From Pedobacter miscanthi (GTDB lineage: Bacteria > Bacteroidota > Bacteroidia > Sphingobacteriales > Sphingobacteriaceae): a stretch of 64,000 nt of DNA. The stretch covers positions 203,682 to 267,681 of the forward strand of contig NZ_QNQU01000007.1 in assembly GCF_003315595.1 (NCBI RefSeq), given 5' to 3'. The position numbers and the translations under genes were made by a program. Under the pieces are notes generated by a model. It saw nothing but the letters and a program-made list of their open reading frames with translations, did no database searches and had not been told where the DNA came from. Below, piece after piece: positions 47,101 through 56,088 of the stretch (its first letter is position 1; every line of letters begins with the position of its first letter).

Positions 47101-50100
47101 CCGATATGCTTAACCAATCGGGTGCAACCGCCGGACAAACACATTTAGGCTCGGTAAAAACACAGATTGGCCATACCAAATGTGCAGCTGGTATTGCCGG
47201 TTTAATTAAAGCGTCGCTATCGGTTTATCACGGCATTAAACCTCCAACTATTAACTTAAAAACACCGAATAGCTTTTATAATGCACAAACCAGTCCTTTC
47301 GCTTTCCACACCGAGGCGGGTTTGTGGATGGAAGAAAAACGTTATGCTGGTGTAAGTGCTTTCGGTTTCGGCGGGACAAACTTCCATGCTGTACTGGAAA
47401 GCGCCCAAAATGTTGAAAATGAAAATTCGATCTTAAAATCGTGGCCATCCGAACTTTTTGTTTTCAGGGGGGATACTTACGAGGAAGCCAAAAGCCGCGT
47501 AATCTCTGTAAAAAACCTTTTAGAACTGAATGATCAGATCGAACTGAAAGATATTGCCTACAGCCTCGCAACAGCGGATGCAAAACCTGTTCAATTGAGC
47601 ATTGTAGCCAACCATGCCGAAGATCTGGTGATGAAAATCGACCTTGTTTTATCCGGCGTTGAAAGCAAAGATACCTACCTCACCAAAAAACAGGATGGTA
47701 AAGTTGCCTTTATGTTCCCTGGTCAGGGCAGCCAGCGGGTAAATATGGCAAGGGATCTTTTTGTGGTTTTCCCTGAAATGAGAAAACTTTTGAAGGCTTA
47801 TCCTGAGTACGAAAAAGTCCTTTTCCCTAACACGGTATTTAATGATGCCGATGCCAAAGCACAAAAAGAACAGATCAAAGATACCCGCATGGCACAACCA
47901 CTATTGGGTATTGTAGATCTGGCCATTGCCAACTTTTTACGCTCGCTGGGCATTGTGCCCGATATGGTTGCAGGCCACAGCTATGGCGAATTGCCTGCGC
48001 TTTGTTTTGCCGGTGCTTTCGAAGAAGAGGCTTTGGTGCACCTCAGTGCCGAAAGGGCTTTAGCCATTTTAAATGCCGTAGAAAATGGCGATCCGGGTAC
48101 TATGCTTGCCGTAAGTACCAAACAGGAAAACCTTGCACAATACCTTAATAATATAGAAGAAGTTTACCCGGTAAACTTTAACGCTCCAACACAATGCGTA
48201 ATTGCGGGTAGTACCCAGGGCATTGCCCAACTGGCAGCGGTTTTAAAAGATGCCAAAATATCTTTCCGTCCGCTCGAAGTAGCATGTGCTTTCCACAGTC
48301 CTTTGGTGGCCAAATCTAAACAGCTTTACCAGGAAGTGCTTTCTGGAGTAAACTTTAACGATCTTAAAATTCCGGTATGGTCTAACACCACTGCAAAAGC
48401 TTACCCGGTTAAGGCTGCTGCTGTGAAAGAGCGTTTAACCGACCATTTGATTAAACCTGTCCTTTTTGTTGATGAATTGAGGGATATGTATGCTGCCGGA
48501 GCCAGGATTTTCGTAGAAGTAGGCCCTGGCAAGGTGTTAAGCGGTTTAACCAAAGCCTGTATTGGCCAGGACGAAGTGATCCTGCACACCGAAGATCAGG
48601 GGCAGAACAAACTAAGCAACTTATTGGGCACACTAGCGGGCTATATGGCCACTGGCAGAGAAATTAAACTCGAAAAATTATTCGAAGGCCGTTCAGTTAA
48701 AACAATCAAACTGGATGAACCTTCCAACTATAAAAAAAGTCCGGCTATCTGGTATGTGAACGGTCAGCATGCTGTTCCTTCAACAGGTAAACTTCCGGCA
48801 AATGGTGCATCACCTATTACTAAACCGATTATCCTTATGAACAACACCTCTACCCCAACTGAAAATCAACTGGTTAATGGCTCGGCCAAAGATCTGATGA
48901 TGCAGGAATACCTGCACAGCATGAAAATGCTGATTCAGGCGCAACGCGATGTCATGCTTTCCTTTCTGGGGCAGGCACCTGCAATGCCCTCGCAAATCAT
49001 TAATCAACCTTTAACATCATACCAAACCCCTCAACCGGTACGCATTGAAAACCAGATCATGGTAAAACAAGAAGTACCACAGGCACAAACTATTGAAGTA
49101 ATTGCCCCTGTAATTGCGGCAAAAGACCTGAAACTGGTGCTTTTACAAATCGTAAGCGATAAAACCGGTTATCCACAGGAAATGCTGGGCATGGAAATGG
49201 ATCTTGAAGCCGATTTAAGTATCGATTCCATCAAACGTGTAGAAATTATCGGTGCATTACGTACCGAACTGGGTGGTTTCTCTCAGCTGAACCTTCCGGA
49301 AGATAAAATTATGGAACAGCTTGCAGGACTGAAAACTTTGAGCAGTTTAGTAAACTGGATTACTGAAAATACCGCGCAACCAGCAGCGGTCAGTACACCA
49401 ACACCTGTAGCCGCACCTGTAAGCCTGGCAGAACCAGCAAAATTTTCGATCGATCAGTTAAAATCGGCCATTCTTGATGTGGTAAGCGAAAAAACAGGTT
49501 ATCCTAAAGAAATGCTGGGCATGGATTTAGATCTTGAGGCCGATTTGAGTATCGATTCAATCAAAAGAATGGAAATTATTGCATCATTAAAAGAAAAAAT
49601 CGGTTTTGGTGCACAAAGTGAGCAGGCTGATGACTTAATGGAAAAACTGGCGGCAATTAAAACATTAAATGCCCTGGTTAACTGGATTGCAGATGTTGAA
49701 GCAGAAAGCTCGGAGGTGCTTACAGAAGCAAAAAAGCTTATTGAGGAGAGCATTGATGACCAAACCGTTAAAGAAAAATTATCGCGTTTGAGATTTGAGC
49801 TAACTCCTGCTGCACTCACCATTACCGAAGCAGCGATATTAAAAGGACAGCGTTTTGCCCTAACCGACGATGGCGGCGGACAAGCGCTTAAAATTAAAAA
49901 AGTACTCGAAAAACATGGTGCCATTGCCAATCTGGTGAATTTTGAAGATCCGTTAGACGGTTATCAGGGGCTTATCATCCTAAACATGTTCGAAGCACAG
50001 CGAAAAGTGGGTATTCTCGATCATTTCGCCACCATAAAAAAACTAAATTTTGATACCGTAAAATGGGTGTACCTCATTGCAGATACCAAACAATATTTTA

Positions 50101-51194
50101 ACGAGCAATCGGATATTTCTTTCTTAAGGCACTACCAGGGTTATTCTGGTTTCTTTAAAAGTTTAGACCGCGAGTACGAACATACCAAATGCCGTTTCAT
50201 CAGTCTGGAAACCAAAATGTCGGCCGATGAAATCACCAACATTACCCTAAACGAAATACTGAATCCGGATAAACCTTCGGAGATTATTTACAATGATAAC
50301 AAAAGGCACATCATGGAACTGGTGCCCCACCAGTTAAGTACCGAAACCGATGCGCATATCCACCTGGATAAAGATGCCGTAGTGATGGTTTTAGGTGGCG
50401 CACAAGGGATTACAGCCGAACTGATGATCCATTTCGCTAAAGATTATCCTTGTAAATACATCCTGGTTGGCCGTTCGGCAAACCCGATCGCATCGGCAAA
50501 CGAGGCAAGTGCCTCGCTAAAAACCAAAGATGAGATCAGGCAATACCTGATTAAACAGGGAGAAATTAAAAAACCTGCAGAAATTGAACAGGAAACCAAC
50601 CGGATTTATAAAAACAACCAGATTTTACGTTGCATTGCAACTTTAGAGGAAGGTGGATCTACCGTAGTTTACGAATCGCTTGATCTTAAAGATGAAGAAG
50701 CCTTAACTCGTTTGATCAATCAGGTTTATGAAGATTATGGCCGTATTGATGGCGTGGTGCATGGTGCAGGTTTACTGGAAGATAAATTGTTCCATAGTAA
50801 AACATCCGAATCCTTCGGACGCGTTTTCGATACCAAAGTAACTCCATTAAGGGTATTGGCTGAGCAATTAAGACCTGAAACTCAGTTTGTGATCCTTTTC
50901 TCGAGCATTGCTTCTGTTTACGGAAACCGTGGACAAACCGATTATGCCGCAGCAAACAGCGTAATGGACAAATATGCCTGGGCTTTAAAACAGAAAATTC
51001 AGGGAAAGGTAATGGCCATTAACTGGGGCCCTTGGAAAGGTGCCGGTATGGTTTCGCCAACACTGGAGAAAGAATACCAGCGCAGGGGAATTGCATTGAT
51101 CCCATTACAGGATGGAATGGAAACTTTCCTTAACGAACTAAAGTACGGTAAAGAAAGCCAGGTATTAATCATGGCTGGAAACACCTGGACATAG
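44157..51194 (+). CDS. PUFA-synthase-like megasynthase 1: (NMO-like)2-KS-AT-ACP-ACP-KR
   Basis: 2345 residues. Residues ~1-215 form a degenerate nitronate-monooxygenase-like barrel (YGIIVKGNEGAG, VWVQGGVG) and ~280-590 a second, better-kept one (YPIAQGPMTRVSDVAPF, FEGRECGGHVGP, FFAGGIHDAF) like PfaD enoyl reductases. The KS (~642-1075) has Cys831, His966 and His1006. The AT (~1180-1470) has Ser1275 (GHSYGE) and His1380 (CAFH, near the malonyl-type HAFH). Two ACPs carry Ser1691 and Ser1801 in identical EADLSIDSIKR settings. The KR (~2070-2345) has GGAQGIT, Ser2250, Tyr2263 and Asn2267. The KS-AT-ACPn-KR order is that of PfaA. It would build and reduce a carbon chain. It opens the cluster and is followed by a 371-bp gap. 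Confidence 0.94.
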   Translation: MNKYAIIGVTPFEIPDSRLVSNLQKADCFPVLSLGYNVNEAESAISSLLFTGISDFGVSINSSALADIDLPAQVSLIIAPFDLALTSKTAAKIIYQVFDLESALAAQKNGAYGIIVKGNEGAGRVAYESSFVLFQRIIKEVNIPVWVQGGVGIHTAASLMAQGAAGIILDSQLALFPQSSVPEDLKTVCSKLSGTETKLIDNCRILVRPNSPALAENIDYNGLQKYFKGYNLETDYLPMGQDIALSIDLVNKYKKLDKLVFGIKEAIYGHIKQAKAINVIKANNSLAKDLNITYPIAQGPMTRVSDVAPFANAVSEAGALSFIALSLLKGESAKNLIEETKKLAGEKTWGVGILGFAPQKLRDEQQEYILNAKPPVLLIAGGRPSQAKPFEKAGIKTFLHVPSASLLDMFLKEGAKRFVFEGRECGGHVGPLSSMVLWEKQIERLLKEENADQISVFFAGGIHDAFSTAFISVMAAPLAAKGMKIGVLMGTAYLYTKEAVSTGAILDKFQQEAMQANETVLLETAPGHETRCLNSSFATFFNEEKQKLQAEGMDKKEIWAKLESLNVGRLRIAAKGIERRGDELVKIDEAEQTDLGMYMIGQIAPMHKEVMSLLDLHQDVADENYTHILNVVLPAPPVNKAKALDVAIVGMACIFPGAKNLEEYWRNIILGKDSVIEVPDERWNKELYYNPDSTAGDMSHSKWGGFIPRIDFDPLEFGIPPQSLAAIEPTQLLTLMVAKQAMQHAGYADGGVDNENVSVIIGAEGGNDLANSYSFRGYYKQIFGEMPAEVDAALPKTTEDSFPGILANVISGRITNRLNLGGRNYTVDAACASSLAAIDLACQELFLEKSDMVLAGGADLHNGINDYLMFSSTHALSKKGRCATFDAEADGIALGEGIAMIVLKRYEDALRDGDTIYSIIKGVGGSSDGKSLGLTAPRKNGQVNALERAYSQAGITPSLIGLVEAHGTGTVVGDKTEISALTDMLNQSGATAGQTHLGSVKTQIGHTKCAAGIAGLIKASLSVYHGIKPPTINLKTPNSFYNAQTSPFAFHTEAGLWMEEKRYAGVSAFGFGGTNFHAVLESAQNVENENSILKSWPSELFVFRGDTYEEAKSRVISVKNLLELNDQIELKDIAYSLATADAKPVQLSIVANHAEDLVMKIDLVLSGVESKDTYLTKKQDGKVAFMFPGQGSQRVNMARDLFVVFPEMRKLLKAYPEYEKVLFPNTVFNDADAKAQKEQIKDTRMAQPLLGIVDLAIANFLRSLGIVPDMVAGHSYGELPALCFAGAFEEEALVHLSAERALAILNAVENGDPGTMLAVSTKQENLAQYLNNIEEVYPVNFNAPTQCVIAGSTQGIAQLAAVLKDAKISFRPLEVACAFHSPLVAKSKQLYQEVLSGVNFNDLKIPVWSNTTAKAYPVKAAAVKERLTDHLIKPVLFVDELRDMYAAGARIFVEVGPGKVLSGLTKACIGQDEVILHTEDQGQNKLSNLLGTLAGYMATGREIKLEKLFEGRSVKTIKLDEPSNYKKSPAIWYVNGQHAVPSTGKLPANGASPITKPIILMNNTSTPTENQLVNGSAKDLMMQEYLHSMKMLIQAQRDVMLSFLGQAPAMPSQIINQPLTSYQTPQPVRIENQIMVKQEVPQAQTIEVIAPVIAAKDLKLVLLQIVSDKTGYPQEMLGMEMDLEADLSIDSIKRVEIIGALRTELGGFSQLNLPEDKIMEQLAGLKTLSSLVNWITENTAQPAAVSTPTPVAAPVSLAEPAKFSIDQLKSAILDVVSEKTGYPKEMLGMDLDLEADLSIDSIKRMEIIASLKEKIGFGAQSEQADDLMEKLAAIKTLNALVNWIADVEAESSEVLTEAKKLIEESIDDQTVKEKLSRLRFELTPAALTITEAAILKGQRFALTDDGGGQALKIKKVLEKHGAIANLVNFEDPLDGYQGLIILNMFEAQRKVGILDHFATIKKLNFDTVKWVYLIADTKQYFNEQSDISFLRHYQGYSGFFKSLDREYEHTKCRFISLETKMSADEITNITLNEILNPDKPSEIIYNDNKRHIMELVPHQLSTETDAHIHLDKDAVVMVLGGAQGITAELMIHFAKDYPCKYILVGRSANPIASANEASASLKTKDEIRQYLIKQGEIKKPAEIEQETNRIYKNNQILRCIATLEEGGSTVVYESLDLKDEEALTRLINQVYEDYGRIDGVVHGAGLLEDKLFHSKTSESFGRVFDTKVTPLRVLAEQLRPETQFVILFSSIASVYGNRGQTDYAAANSVMDKYAWALKQKIQGKVMAINWGPWKGAGMVSPTLEKEYQRRGIALIPLQDGMETFLNELKYGKESQVLIMAGNTWT

Positions 51195-51257
51195 AAAGAA
51201 CGATGTTGATATTTTTAGCACATAGCCTCGTGAGCTGTAATGATAAGCCGCCAAATT

Positions 51258-51354
51258 CGTCATTGCGAGAAGGCTTTTTCAGCCGACGAAGCAATCTTTC
51301 TAGCAAGGATCGCTAGCAGTAAAGATTGCTTCGTCGTTCCTCCTCGCAATGACG
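51258..51354. repeat. REP-like palindrome (family A)
   Basis: The arms CGTCATTGCGAG (51258-51269) and CTCGCAATGACG (51343-51354) are perfect complements; GAAGCAATCTTT pairs with AAAGATTGCTTC inside. Confidence 0.85.
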
Positions 51355-51371
51355 ACCGCACTAATGGGGCT

Positions 51372-51440
51372 GTCATTCTGAGCTTGTCGAAGAACCTTTT
51401 TTAAGATATTACAAGGCGTTTCTACGAGCTCAACGTGACA
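51372..51440. repeat. REP-like palindrome (family D)
   Basis: GTCATTCTGAGCTTGTCGAA and ACGAGCTCAACGTGAC are imperfect complements; same family as 23920-23990. Confidence 0.65.
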
Positions 51441-51565
51441 AATTTGATTGAATTATAAATATAATTCAGCCTTATGACGATCGCGTTAGCGAAACAAGCT
51501 AAAAATTTCAGTGCAAATAGATATTAATGGAACTAAAGATTAGAAAGATCCCCTAAGCGAACAAG

Positions 51566-54500
51566 ATGAAGAAAAGCGACGTAGCAATTATTGGAATGTC
51601 ATGCATTTTTCCGGGTGCGAAAGATATGCAGACCTTTTGGGAGAATATCATCAACCGGGTAGATTCTACACAGCAGGTTCCGGCTGATCGGATTGATCCT
51701 GTGCATTTTGATAAAACGGTAAGCGGAGTAGATCGTTTTTACTGCAACCGGGGCGGTTTTATCCCCGATCATCAATTTGATCCGCAGCGTTTCGGCATTT
51801 TACCCTTAGCTGTTGAAGGTACCGAACCCGATCATCTGTTAACCCTCGATCTGGTTCATCAGGCACTCGAGGATGCAGCGGTATTCGAAAAAAAATATGC
51901 CCTTGATAAAACAGGGATCATTATCGGAAAAGGTAATTATGTAGGCCCCGGGGCAACCCGTGCCATCGAAATTGTGCGTACAGGCGAACAGATTTCGAGC
52001 GTACTGAAAGATTTGATGCCCCAATTGAGCGAGGCTGAAATTGAAAAGGTAAAACACGAATTCCAGTTGCGTAAAGGCCGTTTCAGTGCCGATACCGCAA
52101 TGGGATTGATCCCCAATTTAGTGGCTTCGCTAGTGGCTAACCGGCTTAATTTAGGTGGTTTGGCCTTTACGTTAGATGCAGCGTGCGCCAGTTCGCTCAT
52201 TGCGGTTGATCATGGCGTACAGGAATTAAACAGTGGCCGTTGCGATATGATTATTGCCGGCGGTGTGCATTTAGGTCAGAATGCTGCTTTTTGGAGCATA
52301 TTTTCTCAATTAGGTGCTTTATCCAAACAGGAAAAAATCAAACCTTTTGATCAAAATGCCGATGGCCTGATTATTGGCGAAGGCTGTGGTTTTGTAGTGC
52401 TAAAACGTCTTGAAGATGCCATCCGCGACCAGGATAAAATTTATTCGGTAATTAAAGGCGTGGGCATCAGTAGCGATGGTAGTGGCACCAGTGTAATGAG
52501 CCCATCGGTTAAAGGCCAGTTAAAAGCCATTACCGAAGCATGGAAAAATGCCGGGTTGGAAAGTAAAAATATTGGCTATTTAGAAGCCCACGGTACCGGT
52601 ACACCGCTTGGCGATAAAACTGAGGTAGAAACCTTAAAACAGTTTTTTGGTCAGGATGCAGATCTGCCAAAGGCTGGTATCGGTTCGGTTAAATCGAATA
52701 TCGGCCATGCGATGCCTGCGGCAGGAATTGCCGGCCTGATTAAATCAAGTTTGGCATTGTATCACGGCATCATCCCGCCTACTTTACATTGTGATGAGCC
52801 CGTTGCGCAACTGGCAGAAACCCGTTTTTCGGCAGTGCAGAAAGCTGCAGACTGGAATCAATCGGGTTTGCCAAAACTGGCAGCTGTAAATGCCTTTGGT
52901 TTTGGTGGAATTAATGCCCACGTGGTATTAACCGCTTACGATAGTCCTAAAAAAGACGAGGTTTTGGTCATTGCACGGCCAAGTCACAGAATTTTGATTC
53001 AATCCCTCGAAAATGGTGATTATAGCGTGGGGCAGGGCAATTTCCGTCTGGTATTATTCAATCCTAGCGAAGAAAGGATCAAAAAAGCTTTAAAAATTGT
53101 AGTTAAAAATGCACCATGGAGAAATAAACAGGATATCTGGTACACCAATTCACCTTTATTGGCCAACGATGGCAAAATAGCGTTTGTTTTCCCAGGTTTA
53201 GACGGACTTGCCGGTGGTGAAATTAAATCAGTAGCCGATTATTTCAACCTCAGTATCGATGAAAACGAAAAACAGGATGGTCTGTTAAGCGAGGCACTCA
53301 ATATCCTGAACAAAAGCAGCGTTTTAGATCAGGCCTTAAAACAATTGGGGGTTAAATCTGATATGAACGCAGGCCACAGTCTTGGCGAATGGCTTGCCGC
53401 AAGATCTTCGGAACTGGCAGAAGAAAGTTCGGTCATGAACTTACTGAATGTACTTAACCCCGAAACTTTTGAATTGAAAGATTCGCGCTTTATTGCCGTT
53501 GGTGCTGGCTTAGCAACCCTTCAACCCATTATAGAAAGTATCCCTGATTTATACCTTTCGAACGATAACTGTCCGCAGCAGGTAATACTATGCGGCAGCA
53601 AAAATGCGCTTGATGAGCTGGTGCCAATATTAAAGGTGAAACAGATTTTCCATCAGATCCTGCCTTTCCAGTCGGGTTTCCATTCGCCATTTGTGGCCGA
53701 TAAACTGGGGCTGATCCTCGAGGGCATGCAGGACATGCAGTTCCGAAAAACCACGACACCACTTTGGTCGGCTACTACCTTAGAAACTTATCCCGAGGGT
53801 TTCGAAGCCATCCGCCAGTTAAGTGCCGAACATTTAATTAAACCGGTGCGTTTCCGCGAGCTTACCGAAAAAATGTATGCCGAGGGCGCACGTGTATTTA
53901 TCCAGGTAGGATCAGGTGGTTTGGTAGGCTTTATAGACGATACTTTAAGGGGCAAAGATTTTAGCACCATTAGCGCCAACGTGCCCATCCGATCGGGTAT
54001 TACGCAGTTGCAAAGGGTTTTGGCTGCACTTTTTGTCGAAGGAAAAGAAATCGCGCTTAATTATTTGGGCAACATTAAATCAACGCCACCGCAAAAAAAC
54101 AAAGGCATTAAACTCGAACTTGGTTCGCCGATTATCCATAACCTGCAAACGCTTAAAGGTTTAACCATTAAGCAAAATCAACCTGTGCAGCCCAAAACTT
54201 TTGTAGAAGCCAAACATCCCGTTTTGCAGGCTTTTAACGAGAATGTAATGGAAATGATCAACATGCAGAGCGAAATGATCGAACTTTTCGAAAATGCAGC
54301 GTTCCAGGTTGATCAGCCAGTTAACTGGGCACCGGCCGCGCCGGTAAAACCCGCCAGACAAGCCTTTAGCAAAACGCTGGATGTGAGTTTGGATAACTGT
54401 CCTTATCTTATCGATCACTCGCTGTTGAGGCAGCCAAAAGGTTGGCCAACGGTAGAAGATATGGATCCGGTGATCCCGATGACCATGATTTTTGAAGTAT

Positions 54501-55801
54501 TTGCCGAAATCGCAAATGCGCAATCGCCTGAAGAAAAAGTGCATAAAATTATGAATATGCGCGTTTTCCAATGGATGAATGTGGTTAAACCTTTTCAGGA
54601 AACCGTAACCGGCGAGTGGAAAGACGAACAAAGGGTTTACCTTAACCTCGAACGTTTTGCCAATGCAGAAGTGCAACTTGCGCCGCAGTTAAGCCCTGCT
54701 CCAAACCGTACTTTCGACATCGGAAAGTTACTGGATATCGACCGTACTTCTGCGCAGATTTACGACGCGCACATGTTCCACGGACCAGATTACCAGGGCA
54801 TCAAAAAACTGATTGCCGTTGGCGAAAAAGGAATTACAGGTATCATCGAAGCTGCTGGCGGAAAAGGTTCTTTACTGGATAACGCAGGTCAGTTATTCGG
54901 TTTGTGGTTGCAACTCACTTTAGAAAAAGATCGGATTGCTTTCCCGGTTAAAATCCAGGAAATAGAGTTTTTCGGCGATATGGCCGATCAGAAAGGTACT
55001 TTCGAATGTACCTGTGTGTTAACCGAAATCAACGATGAATTTGCTACGGCAGATATCGTGATGAAAAGGGATGGCATTACCTGGCTGATTATTTCAGGCT
55101 GGCAAAACCGCAGACTCGAAATCGATGAACCGCTTTGGAATGTATCCATGTCGCCACTGCACAACCGCTTATCAGAAGAAGTTGCGCCTGGTGTTTTTCT
55201 TTTCGGCAATGCTTATTCGCGTGTGGTATCATGGGATTTTATCCTGAAAAGATATTTCAACCAGACCGAGAAGAAACATCACCAAAACCTCTTACCGAAT
55301 AAAAGAAGAACCTGGATGATCAGTCGCGTGGCAGCAAAAGATGCGGTAAGGAATCTACTGAACACGCAGAAAAACCAGGCCTGCTACCCGATTACCTTCG
55401 AAATTTATTCAGACGAGCACCGCAAACCTTATGTTAAAGGTGGTTTAACCGATAATATCAACATTTCTATCGCACATAAGGGCACTGATGCCGTTGGGAT
55501 TGCTCGTTTTAACGAACCGGTTGGTATCGATATCGAACACATAGAAGAACGAAGCGCAGGCTTTTTTGACCTTGTTTTTAACGATCACGAAATGGCCCTG
55601 CTGCAAAACCTCGACAAAATCGAATGGGCAACTCGCTTTTGGGTAGCCAAAGAAGCCTATGGAAAATACCTGGGCAAAGGTTTGCAGGGCAACCCGAAAG
55701 CCTATACCGTAGCAGAAGTAAACGGCGAAGAATTACGCATTAATAACATTACAATTAAAACAATCAAACATAAAAACTATATCATCGGATGGACAGTATA
55801 A
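51566..55801 (+). CDS. PUFA-synthase-like megasynthase 2: KS-AT-DH-phosphopantetheinyl transferase
   Basis: 1411 residues. The KS (~1-455) keeps Cys207 (DAACASS), His342 (EAHGTGT) and His381 (SNIGH), so it is not a chain-length-factor-like dead KS. The AT (~530-830) has Ser605 in GHSLGE and His706 in SGFHSP. A hot-dog dehydratase (~935-1170) has His951 (LIDHSLL) and Asp1105 in LLDNAGQ, the usual DH dyad. The C-terminus (~1225-1411) is a Sfp-type PPTase with Asp1322/Glu1324 (GIDIE) and Lys1362/Glu1363 (WVAKEAYGK), which would load the ACPs of this system. It complements synthase 1: together they supply KS, AT, ACP, KR, DH, an ER-like barrel and a PPTase. Its last 13 bp overlap the ACP gene. 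Confidence 0.94.
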   Translation: MKKSDVAIIGMSCIFPGAKDMQTFWENIINRVDSTQQVPADRIDPVHFDKTVSGVDRFYCNRGGFIPDHQFDPQRFGILPLAVEGTEPDHLLTLDLVHQALEDAAVFEKKYALDKTGIIIGKGNYVGPGATRAIEIVRTGEQISSVLKDLMPQLSEAEIEKVKHEFQLRKGRFSADTAMGLIPNLVASLVANRLNLGGLAFTLDAACASSLIAVDHGVQELNSGRCDMIIAGGVHLGQNAAFWSIFSQLGALSKQEKIKPFDQNADGLIIGEGCGFVVLKRLEDAIRDQDKIYSVIKGVGISSDGSGTSVMSPSVKGQLKAITEAWKNAGLESKNIGYLEAHGTGTPLGDKTEVETLKQFFGQDADLPKAGIGSVKSNIGHAMPAAGIAGLIKSSLALYHGIIPPTLHCDEPVAQLAETRFSAVQKAADWNQSGLPKLAAVNAFGFGGINAHVVLTAYDSPKKDEVLVIARPSHRILIQSLENGDYSVGQGNFRLVLFNPSEERIKKALKIVVKNAPWRNKQDIWYTNSPLLANDGKIAFVFPGLDGLAGGEIKSVADYFNLSIDENEKQDGLLSEALNILNKSSVLDQALKQLGVKSDMNAGHSLGEWLAARSSELAEESSVMNLLNVLNPETFELKDSRFIAVGAGLATLQPIIESIPDLYLSNDNCPQQVILCGSKNALDELVPILKVKQIFHQILPFQSGFHSPFVADKLGLILEGMQDMQFRKTTTPLWSATTLETYPEGFEAIRQLSAEHLIKPVRFRELTEKMYAEGARVFIQVGSGGLVGFIDDTLRGKDFSTISANVPIRSGITQLQRVLAALFVEGKEIALNYLGNIKSTPPQKNKGIKLELGSPIIHNLQTLKGLTIKQNQPVQPKTFVEAKHPVLQAFNENVMEMINMQSEMIELFENAAFQVDQPVNWAPAAPVKPARQAFSKTLDVSLDNCPYLIDHSLLRQPKGWPTVEDMDPVIPMTMIFEVFAEIANAQSPEEKVHKIMNMRVFQWMNVVKPFQETVTGEWKDEQRVYLNLERFANAEVQLAPQLSPAPNRTFDIGKLLDIDRTSAQIYDAHMFHGPDYQGIKKLIAVGEKGITGIIEAAGGKGSLLDNAGQLFGLWLQLTLEKDRIAFPVKIQEIEFFGDMADQKGTFECTCVLTEINDEFATADIVMKRDGITWLIISGWQNRRLEIDEPLWNVSMSPLHNRLSEEVAPGVFLFGNAYSRVVSWDFILKRYFNQTEKKHHQNLLPNKRRTWMISRVAAKDAVRNLLNTQKNQACYPITFEIYSDEHRKPYVKGGLTDNINISIAHKGTDAVGIARFNEPVGIDIEHIEERSAGFFDLVFNDHEMALLQNLDKIEWATRFWVAKEAYGKYLGKGLQGNPKAYTVAEVNGEELRINNITIKTIKHKNYIIGWTV

Positions 55802-56088
55802 CAACTACGAAACTGAGCAGCGAAGAAATTTTCGACCTCATGAAAAAATTTATCACTGAAGTAATCGGCGAAGAATTTGTTGAAGAAATGGATATCACCC
55901 CCGAAAGTTCTTTTACTAAAGACCTCGAAATGGACAGCATCGAAATCGTATCTTTTTCCGAAAAAATCAAGGCACATTTTGGCGAGCAGATCGATTTTAC
56001 GGGCTGGTTATCATCAATGGATTTAGATCAGCTGATTAACTTAAACCTGGGTATGATTATCTCATATATCGAAGAATGCCAATCGTAA
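55789..56088 (+). CDS. Free-standing acyl carrier protein
   Basis: 99 residues with the phosphopantetheine-attachment motif TKDLEMDS50IEIVSFSEKI, Ser50 being the attachment site. It overlaps the synthase-2 stop by 13 bp and the next gene by 13 bp, so translation is probably coupled. It may carry a starter unit or the finished chain to the hydrolase or acyltransferases; which one is not clear from sequence. It is longer than housekeeping ACPs (about 78 aa), with an extended N-terminus. Confidence 0.93.
   Translation: MDSITTTKLSSEEIFDLMKKFITEVIGEEFVEEMDITPESSFTKDLEMDSIEIVSFSEKIKAHFGEQIDFTGWLSSMDLDQLINLNLGMIISYIEECQS

Larger units (their letters stand above)
51195..51565. other. Intergenic region between the two synthase genes
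   Basis: 371 bp without a gene. It holds a family-A palindrome (51258-51354) and a family-D palindrome (51372-51440). The last 120 bp are AT-rich and may hold a promoter for the second synthase gene; no clean consensus is seen. Confidence 0.5.

Noticed and set aside
44157..51194. Modular type I polyketide synthase typical of macrolides
   Set aside because: KS-AT-ACP-ACP-KR order with identical ACP motifs and NMO-like barrels points to an iterative PfaA-like synthase instead.
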